Origin: Alphaproteobacteria bacterium
GTDB lineage: Bacteria > Pseudomonadota > Alphaproteobacteria > GCA-2731375
DNA length: 56,424 nt
NCBI GenBank assembly: GCA_030746635.1
Contig: JASLMH010000004.1
Coordinates: 1 to 56,424 of the forward strand
Direction of reading: 5' to 3'
The notes under the pieces were generated by a model, which searched no databases, had not been told where the DNA came from, and saw nothing but the letters and a program-made list of their open reading frames with translations. How positions within the stretch are numbered: position 1 is the first letter of the stretch; each line of letters begins with the position of its first letter. The position numbers and the translations under genes were made by a program. Below are positions 38,632 through 47,504 of the stretch, in pieces.

Positions 38632-38746
38632 GGCCGGCAATATAACGGATTTTGCCCCGGCCAGGGGCATTGCCGAGCGATCTAGCGCGGTCATGCGCCG
38701 CCTTTGTCTTTGCATGCGCTGCCCAGACCGACAGACGCCGTGGCGT

Positions 38747-39976
38747 TTACTCCGACAATGCCCGCGCGTTGCCCGGATCGGGAGCCGCTAGAGGTCTCGG
38801 TGACCCGAGAGAATATATCGGATCTCTGCGTTCGAAGCCGAAGGTGAAGAAATATGGCCGCGTGCCCGTGAAGTCGTGACGGCGCAGGGTCTCGTAGAAG
38901 CACGACGCATCCTCCACCTGCACCGGCCCGATGGTCTCGGGAAGCTCGTAATGCGGCGTCAAATAGGCCGAGTAGAGGCAGCCGGTCAGACAATCGGGCC
39001 ACGGGTTCGACATTCGCGACATGATTCGCCGCAACTCATCGAGGCCGGCGTCTTCGACGCTCGCCGGCGGGAATTTCGGCGCGAAACGGGCCGGGCTTTG
39101 AAAGGCGCCGGCGATGGTGATCATGATGTCGCCGACCCGGTCCATGCGCTCGACGGCCTTGCGGGCGTTGTACCCCAGGGGGAAGGAATCATCGACGATC
39201 AGCGTTCCCGGCGCCAGGGCATCGACGTCGATGACCTCCGGGCCGGAAGTTGCCGAAAGGATTAGGCTGATCTCCGGGTAGAGGTGGTCGGGCAGGCTCT
39301 GTTGCGGATCGACGGTGACGATGTCGATGCGCGCGGCGGGCAGGTCATATTCCCGCGTCAGGTCCGACTTGAGCTGCTCCAGCGCGCCCCTCTTTTCGGT
39401 CACGTCGACCAGGTAGATGTGCCGGGGCGCCGGCCGGGCGGCCATCAGTCTGGCAATGCCCTCGCCGATCGAGCCCAGGCCGACGAAGGCGACGCGCTCG
39501 TCCTGGTAGCTCCGGCTGGCGAAATCGAGCAGGCTATCGATATTGAAGGCGAATGCCGCCACCACCGAGGCATGTCCCGAGGTAAGCTGCAGCCCGTTCA
39601 ACGTTGGGTTCTCGGCGCCGCGCCGGCGCACGGCGGCGGCGATGTCCCTGACATAGTCGGTGGCGGCCGGAATCATGCCGGTGAAGGAGACGCATTTGGC
39701 GCCGTGCTCCGCGGCCAGTTCGACCCCCTTGAGAGCGGCAGCCACGGTCTGCTGCTTGTCCTTGAAGAGATCGATATCGACGACCGGGATGAGAATGACT
39801 CCGAGCCGGCCGTATTCGGACTCCAAGACATGGGTGAGAAGGGCTTCACCACCAAGCGCCCGTTCGCATATTCGCTCGGCGGCGGACGCCGCATCGGTCC
39901 GCAGCGCCGTCCCTGGCGAAGATCCCGGGACGGCCACAAGGGATGCGGCATCAACGGCCGGGGTGGCTGAGGTCAT
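38747..39976 (-). CDS. NAD(P)-dependent reductase resembling acyl-ACP reductase (AAR)
   Basis: 409 residues, ATG 39976 with AGGAAA upstream. A Rossmann motif lies at 163-171 (AFVGLGSIG). By reading against memory of the cyanobacterial long-chain acyl-ACP reductase, several blocks line up in the right order: [39 protein letters not shown] (for TTGNTHTAY), [18 protein letters not shown], then [12 protein letters not shown] with Cys329/Cys333 where AAR has its thioester-forming Cys. I infer a thioester or carboxylate-derivative reductase. The alternative is a distant glutamyl-tRNA-reductase or shikimate dehydrogenase relative. It follows the interrupted nadE and probably shares its operon and MarR control. 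Base composition looks less GC-rich than its neighbours. Confidence 0.6.
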   Translation of the reverse strand: MTSATPAVDAASLVAVPGSSPGTALRTDAASAAERICERALGGEALLTHVLESEYGRLGVILIPVVDIDLFKDKQQTVAAALKGVELAAEHGAKCVSFTGMIPAATDYVRDIAAAVRRRGAENPTLNGLQLTSGHASVVAAFAFNIDSLLDFASRSYQDERVAFVGLGSIGEGIARLMAARPAPRHIYLVDVTEKRGALEQLKSDLTREYDLPAARIDIVTVDPQQSLPDHLYPEISLILSATSGPEVIDVDALAPGTLIVDDSFPLGYNARKAVERMDRVGDIMITIAGAFQSPARFAPKFPPASVEDAGLDELRRIMSRMSNPWPDCLTGCLYSAYLTPHYELPETIGPVQVEDASCFYETLRRHDFTGTRPYFFTFGFERRDPIYSLGSPRPLAAPDPGNARALSE

Positions 39977-40043
39977 CTGGCGTTTCCTATCGTTTGCGCG
40001 GCGGGATTGGCTCCCGACCGTTGTTGTTTTCTGTTCAGTGCGA

Positions 40044-40081
40044 TGCCGAGATCGCGACGGGCCACCGCCGTCATCTCGGCA
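40044..40081 (-). other. Hairpin between nadE and the reductase gene
   Basis: TGCCGAGAT (40044-40052) pairs with ATCTCGGCA (40073-40081), and GACGG (40056-40060) with CCGTC (40068-40072); loop of seven bases. It sits 17 bp after the nadE stop and about 70 bp before the next start. There is no T run on the minus strand, so it may be a stabilising or attenuating structure within the operon. Confidence 0.35.
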
Positions 40082-40097
40082 GGCGCGGGCAGACCGC

Positions 40098-40931
40098 CTA
40101 GTCGTGGATCGTCGCGATCGGCTGCCGCTTGTGCTCGGTGCGCAGGTAGATATCGATGAGTCTCCGCGCCGCCTCCGTCTCTATCGACCTGCCTTCGAGA
40201 AAATCATCGATCTGGTCGTAGCTGAGCCCAAGCGCCTCCTCGTCGGGCTTCGACGGATTCAGGCTTTCCAGGTCGGCGGTGGGCGCCTTGGTGATCAGCT
40301 TCTCGGGCGCGCCCAGTTTTGCCCCTATCATTCTCACCTGCCGCTTGTTCAGCCCGAACAAGGGCGCCAGGTCGCAGGCCCCATCGCCATGCTTGGTATA
40401 GAAACCGGTGACGTTTTCCGCTGAATGGTCCGTGCCGATGACCAGCCCGCCAAGCAGGCCGGCGATTTCGTACTGGACGATCATCCGCATGCGCGCCTTC
40501 ACATTGCCTTAGGCGAAGTCGAGTGCCGGATCGCTCCGTGGGGGCAAGCCCTGTTCCTGCAAGGCATTCAGGGTGGATTGGTGGATGGCGTCCGAGCCGG
40601 CCTGAACATCGACGCAGACGTTCATGCTGGGCCTGATGAACTCCAACGCAAGCTGGGCATCCGCTTCGTCTGCCTGTGATCCATATGGCAGGCGCACGGC
40701 GACAAAGCGACAGTCCTCGCCTTGTTCGGTTCCATTCAATTCATCCACGGCGAGCTGCGCCAGGCGGCCGCAGGTGCAGGAATCGATGCCGCCGCTGATG
40801 CCGAGCACCAGATGTTTGAGGCCGGAATCCAGCAAGGTCTTCTTGAGAAAATCCACGCGGCGCTTGATCTCGAAATCAACATCGATTTCGGGCGAAACCT
40901 TCATTTCGGCAACGACGGAATTCTGGTTCAT
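40098..40931 (-). pseudogene. nadE: Ammonia-dependent NAD synthetase interrupted by one in-frame TAA
   Basis: The frame from ATG 40931 (GAGGAAA upstream) to 40098 encodes a complete NadE of 277 codons except that codon 141 (40511-40509) is TAA. The frame does not shift: the next codons are GGC AAT GTG AAG. The first half has the ATP-pyrophosphatase loop HLVLGISGGIDS and RLPYGSQADEADAQ. The second half has [57 protein letters not shown] and TEHKRQP. As recalled, Bacillus NadE has Lys (AAA/AAG) at the stop position, one base from TAA. It may be a recent pseudogene, a sequencing error, a read-through gene, or two polypeptides (GTG at 40502 could restart). NadE converts nicotinate adenine dinucleotide to NAD. 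Confidence 0.85.
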
Positions 40932-41016
40932 ATTAGCGTTTCCTCATGCTCATTTGGCGGAGAGCCATCCTGCCACCAATGCCGACCAGATCTCTTCAAA
41001 CTTCTCCGGACTACGG

Positions 41017-41550
41017 TCAGGCATTGCTCACTTTCCGAATGGCCTTGCGCCGAACCCGTTTGGCATCGCCGCTGATGCCATGCGCGAAAGGGAATTCCAG
41101 ATCAGCCGAATCGGTATTGAGCACCAGGAGGTTCGACCTGATTTGAACCAAGTGTTCGACCATCTGCTTCTGCTCCTGCTTCGACAGGCCGGCGAGCACC
41201 TGCCGATGCAACAGCGCCGCGGCATCGTTCATGAAGTCCAGCACCGGTTGGACTTTTTCGGTGTGGAAGACCCGCTTGGCCCGCCGATCGGAACCGCTGA
41301 CCTCTCGTCGCACCCAGCCCTTCTTCTCCAGATTGTCGAGCAACGTGCCAAGAGTTGCCCTGCCGATATCCAGTTCGTCGGCGACCTCGGCCTGGGTCAT
41401 GCCGTCGTAGCGCAACAGGTGCACCAGCACCCACCACTGCGAACGGGTGAGCCCGGTGTCCTTCACCAGTTGATCGAACGATGTGCGCATGAAACGCGCG
41501 ATGTCGTGGATCAGGAATCCGAAATTGCGGTCATAGACGTGCTTGTCCAT
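41017..41550 (-). CDS. MarR family transcriptional regulator
   Basis: ATG 41550; the open frame further upstream runs through the operator and is not coding. 177 residues. The winged helix-turn-helix is at ~50-110: LTRSQWWVLVHLLRYDGM, TQAEVADELDIGRATLGTLL (recognition helix), and the wing KKGWVRREVSGSDRRAKRV. Flanking helices form the dimer interface. MarR proteins are usually repressors released by small phenolic or acidic ligands. It is first in a probable operon with nadE (86 bp on) and the reductase, and a palindrome 31 bp before its start suggests autoregulation. Confidence 0.88.
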   Translation of the reverse strand: MDKHVYDRNFGFLIHDIARFMRTSFDQLVKDTGLTRSQWWVLVHLLRYDGMTQAEVADELDIGRATLGTLLDNLEKKGWVRREVSGSDRRAKRVFHTEKVQPVLDFMNDAAALLHRQVLAGLSKQEQKQMVEHLVQIRSNLLVLNTDSADLEFPFAHGISGDAKRVRRKAIRKVSNA

Positions 41551-41580
41551 GGCGGTGAGGCTAAATTGCCGGATATTGAT

Positions 41581-41605
41581 ATGCAACAATATAATATGGT
41601 TGCAT
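41581..41605. promoter_or_regulatory. Operator/promoter of the MarR operon
   Basis: A 25-bp near-perfect palindrome with arms ATGCAAC (41581-41587) and GTTGCAT (41599-41605) around an A/T-only core containing TATAAT-like sequence. It lies 31 bp upstream of the marR start, and on the minus strand TATTAT/TATATT in the core could be the -10 box. Spacing and symmetry are those of a MarR dimer site. Confidence 0.6.
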
Positions 41606-41717
41606 TCTATATTCGCGGCCAAAGCAAGCCCGAGGGCCGCGGCGGTTCCGCCGCCGACGATCGCCAACGAGGTGTGAAAGGGCCGATCGCGGTGACCGTG
41701 ATCCCGGCCGGAATGAG

Positions 41718-43475
41718 CTATTCCGGCCCGGCTTCTTCTCGATTGACGCCACGCAATTCGGCGGTCCTGGCCCGGTCGATATCGCGGCCGTCGTCGCTGA
41801 CGGCGACGCCGTAAATCGCTTCGGCCGCCGCCCTGCTGACGACGCCGTCGCGGACGTCGCGCAGAACCATTTCAGCCGGTCGTCGGCGCGGATCGCCCCA
41901 GCCGCCGCCGCCCGGCGAGGTGGACCGCAGGGTCAGCGGGCCGAAGTCGCGGACGCCATATTTCGGCGCCTGCTCCCGCTCGCCCTGCTTGGGCGCCACC
42001 TCCATGTCGCCGGGCGCGCCGGCGGTGCCGCCGGCGGCGCCGAAGCAGGAAACGGCATAGAGGCCCTCGCCGCGGAAGGTGTATTCCGCGGGCACCTGGA
42101 CCTCGACCTCGTAATGGCAGCCGGTGCCGCCGCGATAGCTGCCGGCGCCGGCCGAGTCGGTGCGGAATTCCTGGCGCCGGAACAGCACCGGGTAAAGCTG
42201 TTCGTAGGTTTCCACGTTCGGCAGCACCAGGCCGCCCAGGGCGATCAGGTGGCCGATCTGATTGAAGCCGTCGCGGCCCTCGACGGCGCCGCCGCCGGGC
42301 GCCGAATTCCAGTGATACATCACGAACGGGCTCTGCCCGTCGATCCGGCCGGCGGTGGTGCCGTGCACCGATTTGGCCCAGCCGGCGCAACTGCGTTCCG
42401 GTACCGCCTGGCCCAGGGCCTTCCAGACCGCATGCACGATCTCGTGGGCGACGAACACCGTGTTCATGGTCATTGCCGCCGGCGGCCGGGCGTTCACGAT
42501 GCTGCCCTCGGGCGCGATGATCTCGACACAGCGGAAGGTGCCTTCGTTGCGCGGCAGATCGGGGTCGAAATAGGCCGCCAGGGCCATGTAGACGGCCGAC
42601 CAGGTATTGGCGACCGAACTGTTCTTGAAGCCCCGCACCTGATCGGCGGTACCGGTGAAGTCGACCACCACGCCATCGCCCCGTACCGCCAGGCGGACCT
42701 TGATCATGCCGTCGATCGGCTCGAAGCAGTCGTTGTCGATGGCTTCCTCGGCCAGGTATTCGCCGTCCGGGATGCTTTCGACGCAGCGGCGGAAGCTGTT
42801 CTCGGCGTGGCTCAGGATGCCGTCGAAATAGGGCTGATAGTTGTCCGGCCCCAACTCCCGCACCAGGGCGGCGATGTGGTCGGCGCCGATCCGGGTGGAG
42901 CCGATCATCGCCCGCAGATCGCCGTCCAGGGCCTCGGGCGTGCGGGTATTGATCATCAACAGGCGCCACAGATCGGCCCGGGTCTCGCCGGCCTCGATCA
43001 GCTTCAGCACCGGCAGGCGGATGCCTTCGTGGAAGATTTCGGTGGCGGCGGAATTGTAAGTGCCGGCGGCGCCGCCGCCGATATCCGCCTGATGCGCCCG
43101 ATTGCAGGCGAAGCCGACCAGGGCGCCGGCGACGAACACCGGCCGGGCGATCACCCAATCGGGCAGATGGTTGCCGCCGGCGGCATAGGGATCGTTCAAC
43201 AAAAAGACGTCGCGGTCGTCGATGGCGCCGGCGAAATCCCGCAACAGGGCCCGCACCGCGAAGCCGCCGCCGCCGGTATGGATCGGAATGCCGTCGGCCT
43301 GGCTGACCAGGGTGCCGGCGGGATCGGCGATGAAACACGAGAAATCGTGGCTCTGGCTGAAGATCGGGCTGCGGGCCGTGCGGGTCATCACCCAGCCCAT
43401 CTGCCGCGAGATATGGTCCAGGCGGTTCTGCACCAGGGCCAGGACGATCGGATCGAGTTGTCCCTCAAGGCTCAT
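41718..43475 (-). CDS. Hydantoinase B / oxoprolinase family protein (HyuB-like), copy 1
   Basis: 585 residues; LDPIVLALVQNRLDHISRQM is the family opening, then DVFLLNDPYAAGGNHLPDWV and NRAHQADIGGG with the metal-binding Asp/His residues, and SPGGGGWGDPRRR at the end. HyuB-type subunits work with HyuA in ATP-dependent hydrolysis or carboxylation of hydantoins, 5-oxoproline, acetone or acetophenone-like ketones. The start overlaps the end of hyuA copy 1 by 11 bp, so the two are co-translated. Substrate not assignable. Confidence 0.9.
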   Translation of the reverse strand: MSLEGQLDPIVLALVQNRLDHISRQMGWVMTRTARSPIFSQSHDFSCFIADPAGTLVSQADGIPIHTGGGGFAVRALLRDFAGAIDDRDVFLLNDPYAAGGNHLPDWVIARPVFVAGALVGFACNRAHQADIGGGAAGTYNSAATEIFHEGIRLPVLKLIEAGETRADLWRLLMINTRTPEALDGDLRAMIGSTRIGADHIAALVRELGPDNYQPYFDGILSHAENSFRRCVESIPDGEYLAEEAIDNDCFEPIDGMIKVRLAVRGDGVVVDFTGTADQVRGFKNSSVANTWSAVYMALAAYFDPDLPRNEGTFRCVEIIAPEGSIVNARPPAAMTMNTVFVAHEIVHAVWKALGQAVPERSCAGWAKSVHGTTAGRIDGQSPFVMYHWNSAPGGGAVEGRDGFNQIGHLIALGGLVLPNVETYEQLYPVLFRRQEFRTDSAGAGSYRGGTGCHYEVEVQVPAEYTFRGEGLYAVSCFGAAGGTAGAPGDMEVAPKQGEREQAPKYGVRDFGPLTLRSTSPGGGGWGDPRRRPAEMVLRDVRDGVVSRAAAEAIYGVAVSDDGRDIDRARTAELRGVNREEAGPE

Positions 43476-45567
43476 CCCGCGCCTCCCCGGCAGCGATGTC
43501 GATCATGAAGTTGTCGCCGTCATCGACCGTCAGTCGGTCCGCCGGTCCGATGAACAGGGTGGTGGTCTGCTCCTCCACCAACAGCGGCCCAGCGGCCGCG
43601 AAACCGGGACGCAGGTCCCGGCCCCGGTAGACCGGGGTCTCCTGCCAGCCGGCTGTCGCGTCGATATAGACCCGACGCCGTTCGATCGGCTGCGGCGTCT
43701 TTGTCATGGCGGTAGGCGGCAGCGGCTCGGCCCAATCGATCAGGCCCAGACCGGTCACCCGCAGGGCGGTGATCTCGATCGTGCCGTCGGGCTGGATATG
43801 GCCGTATTGCCGCTGATGCTCCGCCTCGAAGGCGCGGCGGGCGGCGCTGGCGTCGAACTCCCCGGCCGGCAGGGCGACCCGGATCGACCACAATTGGCCG
43901 CGATAGCGCAGATCCAGCTCCCGCTCGATGCGCGCCGCCGGCCCTTCGAAGCCTTCCGCCGCCAGGGCCGCCCCGGCCCGCTCGGCCAGGCGGCGGAAGC
44001 CGGCCGCCAGATCGTCCCCCTCGGCGGCGTCGAGATCGGCGAAGAACATCTCCAGATAATCCTGCCGCAAATCGGAATGCAGCATGCCCAGGGCGCAGAA
44101 GGCGCCAGCCTGGCGCGGCACATAGGCCCGCCGGCAACCCAGCGCCCGGGCCACCGTGGCGGCGTGCATCGGGCCGGCGCCGCCGGCCGCCACCAGGGTG
44201 AAGCGGCGGGGGTCATGGCCGCGCTGGAGGCTGATCCGCTCCACCGCGTGCAACAGGTTCTGTTCGATCAGGCGGATGATACCGGCCGCCGCCGCCTCGA
44301 CGGCGATGCCCAGGGGCCCGGCGATGCGCTCTTCGACGGCGCCATGGGCCAACGCCCCGTCCAGGGTGACGCTGCCGCCGGCATAGGGACCCGGGCGCAG
44401 CCGGCCCAGCACCATCTGGGCATCGGTGATGGTCGGTTCCTCGCCGCCCAGGCCATAGCAGGCTGGGCCCGGCTCGGCCCCGGCGCCATGCGGCCCGACA
44501 TGCAGCAGGCCGTCCTCGTCGACCCGGGCGATGGTGCCGCCGCCGGCCCCGACGGTGTGGATCTCCACCGACGGCGTGGCCAGGTGATAGCCATCGATGA
44601 TCAGTTCGTCCGAGACCGCCACCTGACCGTCGGTCATCAGGGTGACGTCGCAACTGGTGCCGCCGATCTCCATGGCGATCAGTTGATCGCTGCCGACCCC
44701 CCGGCGATACAGGTTGAGGGCACCGACGCCGGCGGCCGGGCCGGACAGCACCAAATTCACCGGCCGCTCCGCCACCTGATCGACCGAGACGGCGCCGCCG
44801 TTGCTTTGCAGCAGCAGGATCGGCCGGGCCAGGCCCTGTTCGCGCAGGTGCCCATTCAGCTGTTGCAGGTACGAGACTACCTTGGGGGCGATATAGGCGT
44901 TGACCACGGCGGTGGAGGTCCGCTCGTACTCGCCCATGATCGGCGAAATCCGGCTGGATAGCGAAACCCACCGGCCGTCCCATTCGGCGGCCAGGCTTGC
45001 GGCCGCCTGTTCCTCGTGGACCGGGTTGCGATAGCTGTTGATCAGCGCCACCGCCACCGCCTCGACGTCGTCGGTCGGCATGGCCCGGGCGGCGGCGGCG
45101 ATGTCGGCGGCAGCCAACGGCGCCAGTTCCCTCCCGTCGCGGTCGATACGGCCGGCGACGGGAAAGCGCAGATAGCGGGGCACCAGCACCTCGGGGAAGG
45201 GGGCGCGGTGGTCCCACATGTTCTCGCGGATGCCGCGGCGCACCTCCAGGCTGTCGCGGAAGCCTTGGCTGGTCAGCAGGGCGACCCGGGCGCCCTTGCG
45301 CTCCAGGATGGTGTTGGTCGCCACCGTCGAGCCATGGACGAAAAGCTGGCAGTCCCTCAGCAGGGCCGGCATTTCCAAACCGTGATCGGCGGCGGCCGCC
45401 GCCAGGGCCCTCAGCACCCCCTGGCTGGGATCGCTGGCCACCGAGGGGACCTTGTAGACCCACGAGGCACCGGCGGCATCCCGCAGCACCATGTCGGTGA
45501 AGGTGCCGCCGACATCGACGCCGATGCGCCAGGGCGCCGCCGGTCCCACCGCCGCTGCATTCGCCAT
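43465..45567 (-). CDS. Hydantoinase A / oxoprolinase family protein (HyuA-like), copy 1
   Basis: 700 residues, ordinary HyuA length. GVDVGGTFTDMVL (residues ~16-28) and EIGGTSCDVTLM are the ATP-binding loops of the ASKHA fold; VHGSTVATNTILERKGARV and GAGGGTIARVDEDGLLHVGP are family blocks. With HyuB it forms a two-subunit ATP-driven enzyme on hydantoin-like or ketone substrates. First of a two-gene operon pointing away from the aminotransferase gene. Confidence 0.9.
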   Translation of the reverse strand: MANAAAVGPAAPWRIGVDVGGTFTDMVLRDAAGASWVYKVPSVASDPSQGVLRALAAAAADHGLEMPALLRDCQLFVHGSTVATNTILERKGARVALLTSQGFRDSLEVRRGIRENMWDHRAPFPEVLVPRYLRFPVAGRIDRDGRELAPLAAADIAAAARAMPTDDVEAVAVALINSYRNPVHEEQAAASLAAEWDGRWVSLSSRISPIMGEYERTSTAVVNAYIAPKVVSYLQQLNGHLREQGLARPILLLQSNGGAVSVDQVAERPVNLVLSGPAAGVGALNLYRRGVGSDQLIAMEIGGTSCDVTLMTDGQVAVSDELIIDGYHLATPSVEIHTVGAGGGTIARVDEDGLLHVGPHGAGAEPGPACYGLGGEEPTITDAQMVLGRLRPGPYAGGSVTLDGALAHGAVEERIAGPLGIAVEAAAAGIIRLIEQNLLHAVERISLQRGHDPRRFTLVAAGGAGPMHAATVARALGCRRAYVPRQAGAFCALGMLHSDLRQDYLEMFFADLDAAEGDDLAAGFRRLAERAGAALAAEGFEGPAARIERELDLRYRGQLWSIRVALPAGEFDASAARRAFEAEHQRQYGHIQPDGTIEITALRVTGLGLIDWAEPLPPTAMTKTPQPIERRRVYIDATAGWQETPVYRGRDLRPGFAAAGPLLVEEQTTTLFIGPADRLTVDDGDNFMIDIAAGEARDEP

Positions 45568-45738
45568 GATTTGCTACTCGTACCGATCCATCGCGTTGCC
45601 GGGCATTATCGTCGTCGACGGCGGCTTGGCAACATCGCCACTGCCGCAGGCGACGGCGATTGCATTTGCCGGGCGAGTCACGAAACTATCATCTGCCGTG
45701 GCCAAGACCGGCCACCGGCCGGAAAGGGAGGGTGCCAA

Positions 45739-47052
45739 GTGTATCCCGATGAAGGTTCGAAGTCGGCGGCCCTGTATCGCCGGGCCCGCGGCACGGTGGC
45801 GGACGGGGTCAGCCGCGCCACCATCACGATGGATCCCTATCCCCTGTACCTGCGATCGGCCCGGGGCGCCCGCGTGGTCGACGTCGACGGCAACGAACTC
45901 ATTGATTTCAACAACAACTACACCTCGTTGATCCACGGCCACGGCCGGGCCGAGATCGTCGCGGCGGTGAACGAACAACTGGCCAAGGGCATGGCCTATA
46001 GCTTCGGCAGCGAGGCGGAGGTCGAACTGGCGGAACTGCTCTGCGGCCGCTTGCCCGGCGATCAGCGCATCCGGTTCTGCAATTCCGGAAGCGAGGCGGT
46101 GATGCACGCCATCAAGGCGGCCCGCGCCTACACCGGCCGCGGCAAGATCGCCAAGTGCGAGGGCGCCTATCACGGCTCCTACGATTTTGCCGAGGTCAGC
46201 CTGGGCGTCGGGCCGGGGGCCTGGGGCGAACCAGCGGCCCCGGCGGCGGCGCCCTATGCCGCCGGCACGCCTCAGGGGGTGCTGGACGACGTCCTGCCGA
46301 TCCCCTTCAACGATGGCGAAGCGGCGGAACGCATCCTGGCCGGCCATGGCGACGACCTGGCGGCGATCCTGATCGATCCGATCTCCAGCCTGGTCGGCAT
46401 GGTCGGCCTGCAACCGGAATTCCTCGCCACCGTGCAAGGCTTGGCCCAGCGTCTGGGCGCCCTGTTGATCTTCGACGAGGTGGTGGCCTTCCGCCTCGGC
46501 CTATCGGGCGCCCAGGGAGGGTTGGGCGTTACCCCCGACCTGACCGCCCTGGGCAAGATTATCGGCGGCGGCCTGCCGATCGGCGCAGTGGCCGGCCGGG
46601 CCGAGGTGATGGCGGTGTTCGAGCGCCAGGGCGGCAAGGCCAGGCTGCCCCACGGCGGCACCTTCAACGCCAACCCGCTGACCATGGTGGCGGGCCGGAC
46701 CTGCATGGAATTGATGGACCCAGGCGCCTTCGATCGGCTGAACCGGATGGGCGAGGAGCTGCGCCGGCAATTGCGCGAGGCCTTCGCCCTGGCCAATGCC
46801 GAGGGGCAGGTCACCGGCGAGGGCTCGTTGTTCCGCCTGCATCTGCATTCCCGGCCGATGGTCAACTATCGCGATGCCTGGATGCGGGCGGAGGAAAGCC
46901 GGCGCATGGCCGAACTGCACCGGCACCTGCTCAACGCCGGCCTGTTCCTCTCGCCCTATGGTTCGGGCTGCCTGTCCACCGCCATGGAAGACCATGATCT
47001 GTCGGCATTGGCCGACGGTGTCCTGGGCGGTCTGCGCGCCCTGCGGGAATAA
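45739..47052 (+). CDS. Class III aminotransferase / glutamate-1-semialdehyde aminomutase-like
   Basis: GTG 45739 after AAAGGGAGGG; the frame is open before it but runs through the reverse hyuA gene. 437 residues. PLYLRSARGARVVDVDGNE, FCNSGSEAVMHAIKAARAYTG, LLIFDEVVAFR and LGKIIGGGLPIGAVAG with PLP-binding Lys273 are the fold-type I class III signature; the order resembles HemL-like aminomutases or amino-acid transaminases. As it lies among catabolic genes it is more likely a beta- or omega-amino-acid transaminase than the heme enzyme. Confidence 0.85.
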   Translation: MYPDEGSKSAALYRRARGTVADGVSRATITMDPYPLYLRSARGARVVDVDGNELIDFNNNYTSLIHGHGRAEIVAAVNEQLAKGMAYSFGSEAEVELAELLCGRLPGDQRIRFCNSGSEAVMHAIKAARAYTGRGKIAKCEGAYHGSYDFAEVSLGVGPGAWGEPAAPAAAPYAAGTPQGVLDDVLPIPFNDGEAAERILAGHGDDLAAILIDPISSLVGMVGLQPEFLATVQGLAQRLGALLIFDEVVAFRLGLSGAQGGLGVTPDLTALGKIIGGGLPIGAVAGRAEVMAVFERQGGKARLPHGGTFNANPLTMVAGRTCMELMDPGAFDRLNRMGEELRRQLREAFALANAEGQVTGEGSLFRLHLHSRPMVNYRDAWMRAEESRRMAELHRHLLNAGLFLSPYGSGCLSTAMEDHDLSALADGVLGGLRALRE

Positions 47053-47069
47053 TTGAAGGAGGACTGACC

Positions 47070-47504
47070 ATGACGGATGGGCAAAGCCACGCCGGCGGTT
47101 GCCATTGCGGCAACATCCGCATCCGGCTGCGGACGGCGATCGCGCCCGAGGATTTCGCCGCGCGGGTCTGCACCTGTACCTTCTGCGTCAAACATGGCGG
47201 CCGCTACCTCTCCGATCCCGACGGCGCCCTGATAGTGGAGTGCCAGGATCCGGCCCAGGTCTCGCGCTACCAGTTCGGCCATCGCACGGCCGATTTCCTG
47301 GTCTGTGGCCGTTGTGGCGTGTTCCCGGCCGTGCTGTCGGAAATCGACGGCACCACTTATGCCGTGGTCAATATCAACAGCCTGGATGAACGGGCCCGGT
47401 TCACCGGCGAAGGCCAGGACTTCGACTATGACCCGGAGACCCCGGACGACCGCCTGGCCCGCCGCCAGCAGCGCTGGATTGGCCAGGTATCCGTGAACGG
47501 CTAA
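47070..47504 (+). CDS. GFA/CENP-V family zinc protein
   Basis: 144 residues with GGCHCGNIRI at residues 9-18, CTCTFCVKHGGRYL and CGRCGVFP: the cysteine pattern of the glutathione-dependent formaldehyde-activating (GFA) fold, which binds two zinc ions. Most such proteins have unknown substrates. It lies 17 bp after the aminotransferase gene and shares its stop with the convergent YrdC-like gene (CTAA, 47501-47504). Confidence 0.85.
   Translation: MTDGQSHAGGCHCGNIRIRLRTAIAPEDFAARVCTCTFCVKHGGRYLSDPDGALIVECQDPAQVSRYQFGHRTADFLVCGRCGVFPAVLSEIDGTTYAVVNINSLDERARFTGEGQDFDYDPETPDDRLARRQQRWIGQVSVNG

Noticed and set aside
36658-38685. 675-residue plus-strand frame opposite uvrB
   Set aside because: Antisense shadow of uvrB; composition biased to His, Gln, Gly, Asp and no domain.
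38632-38746. LexA (SOS) box before uvrB
   Set aside because: No GAAC-N7-GAAC or GTTC-N7-GTTC pair is present in this gap, nor one in the uvrC upstream region.
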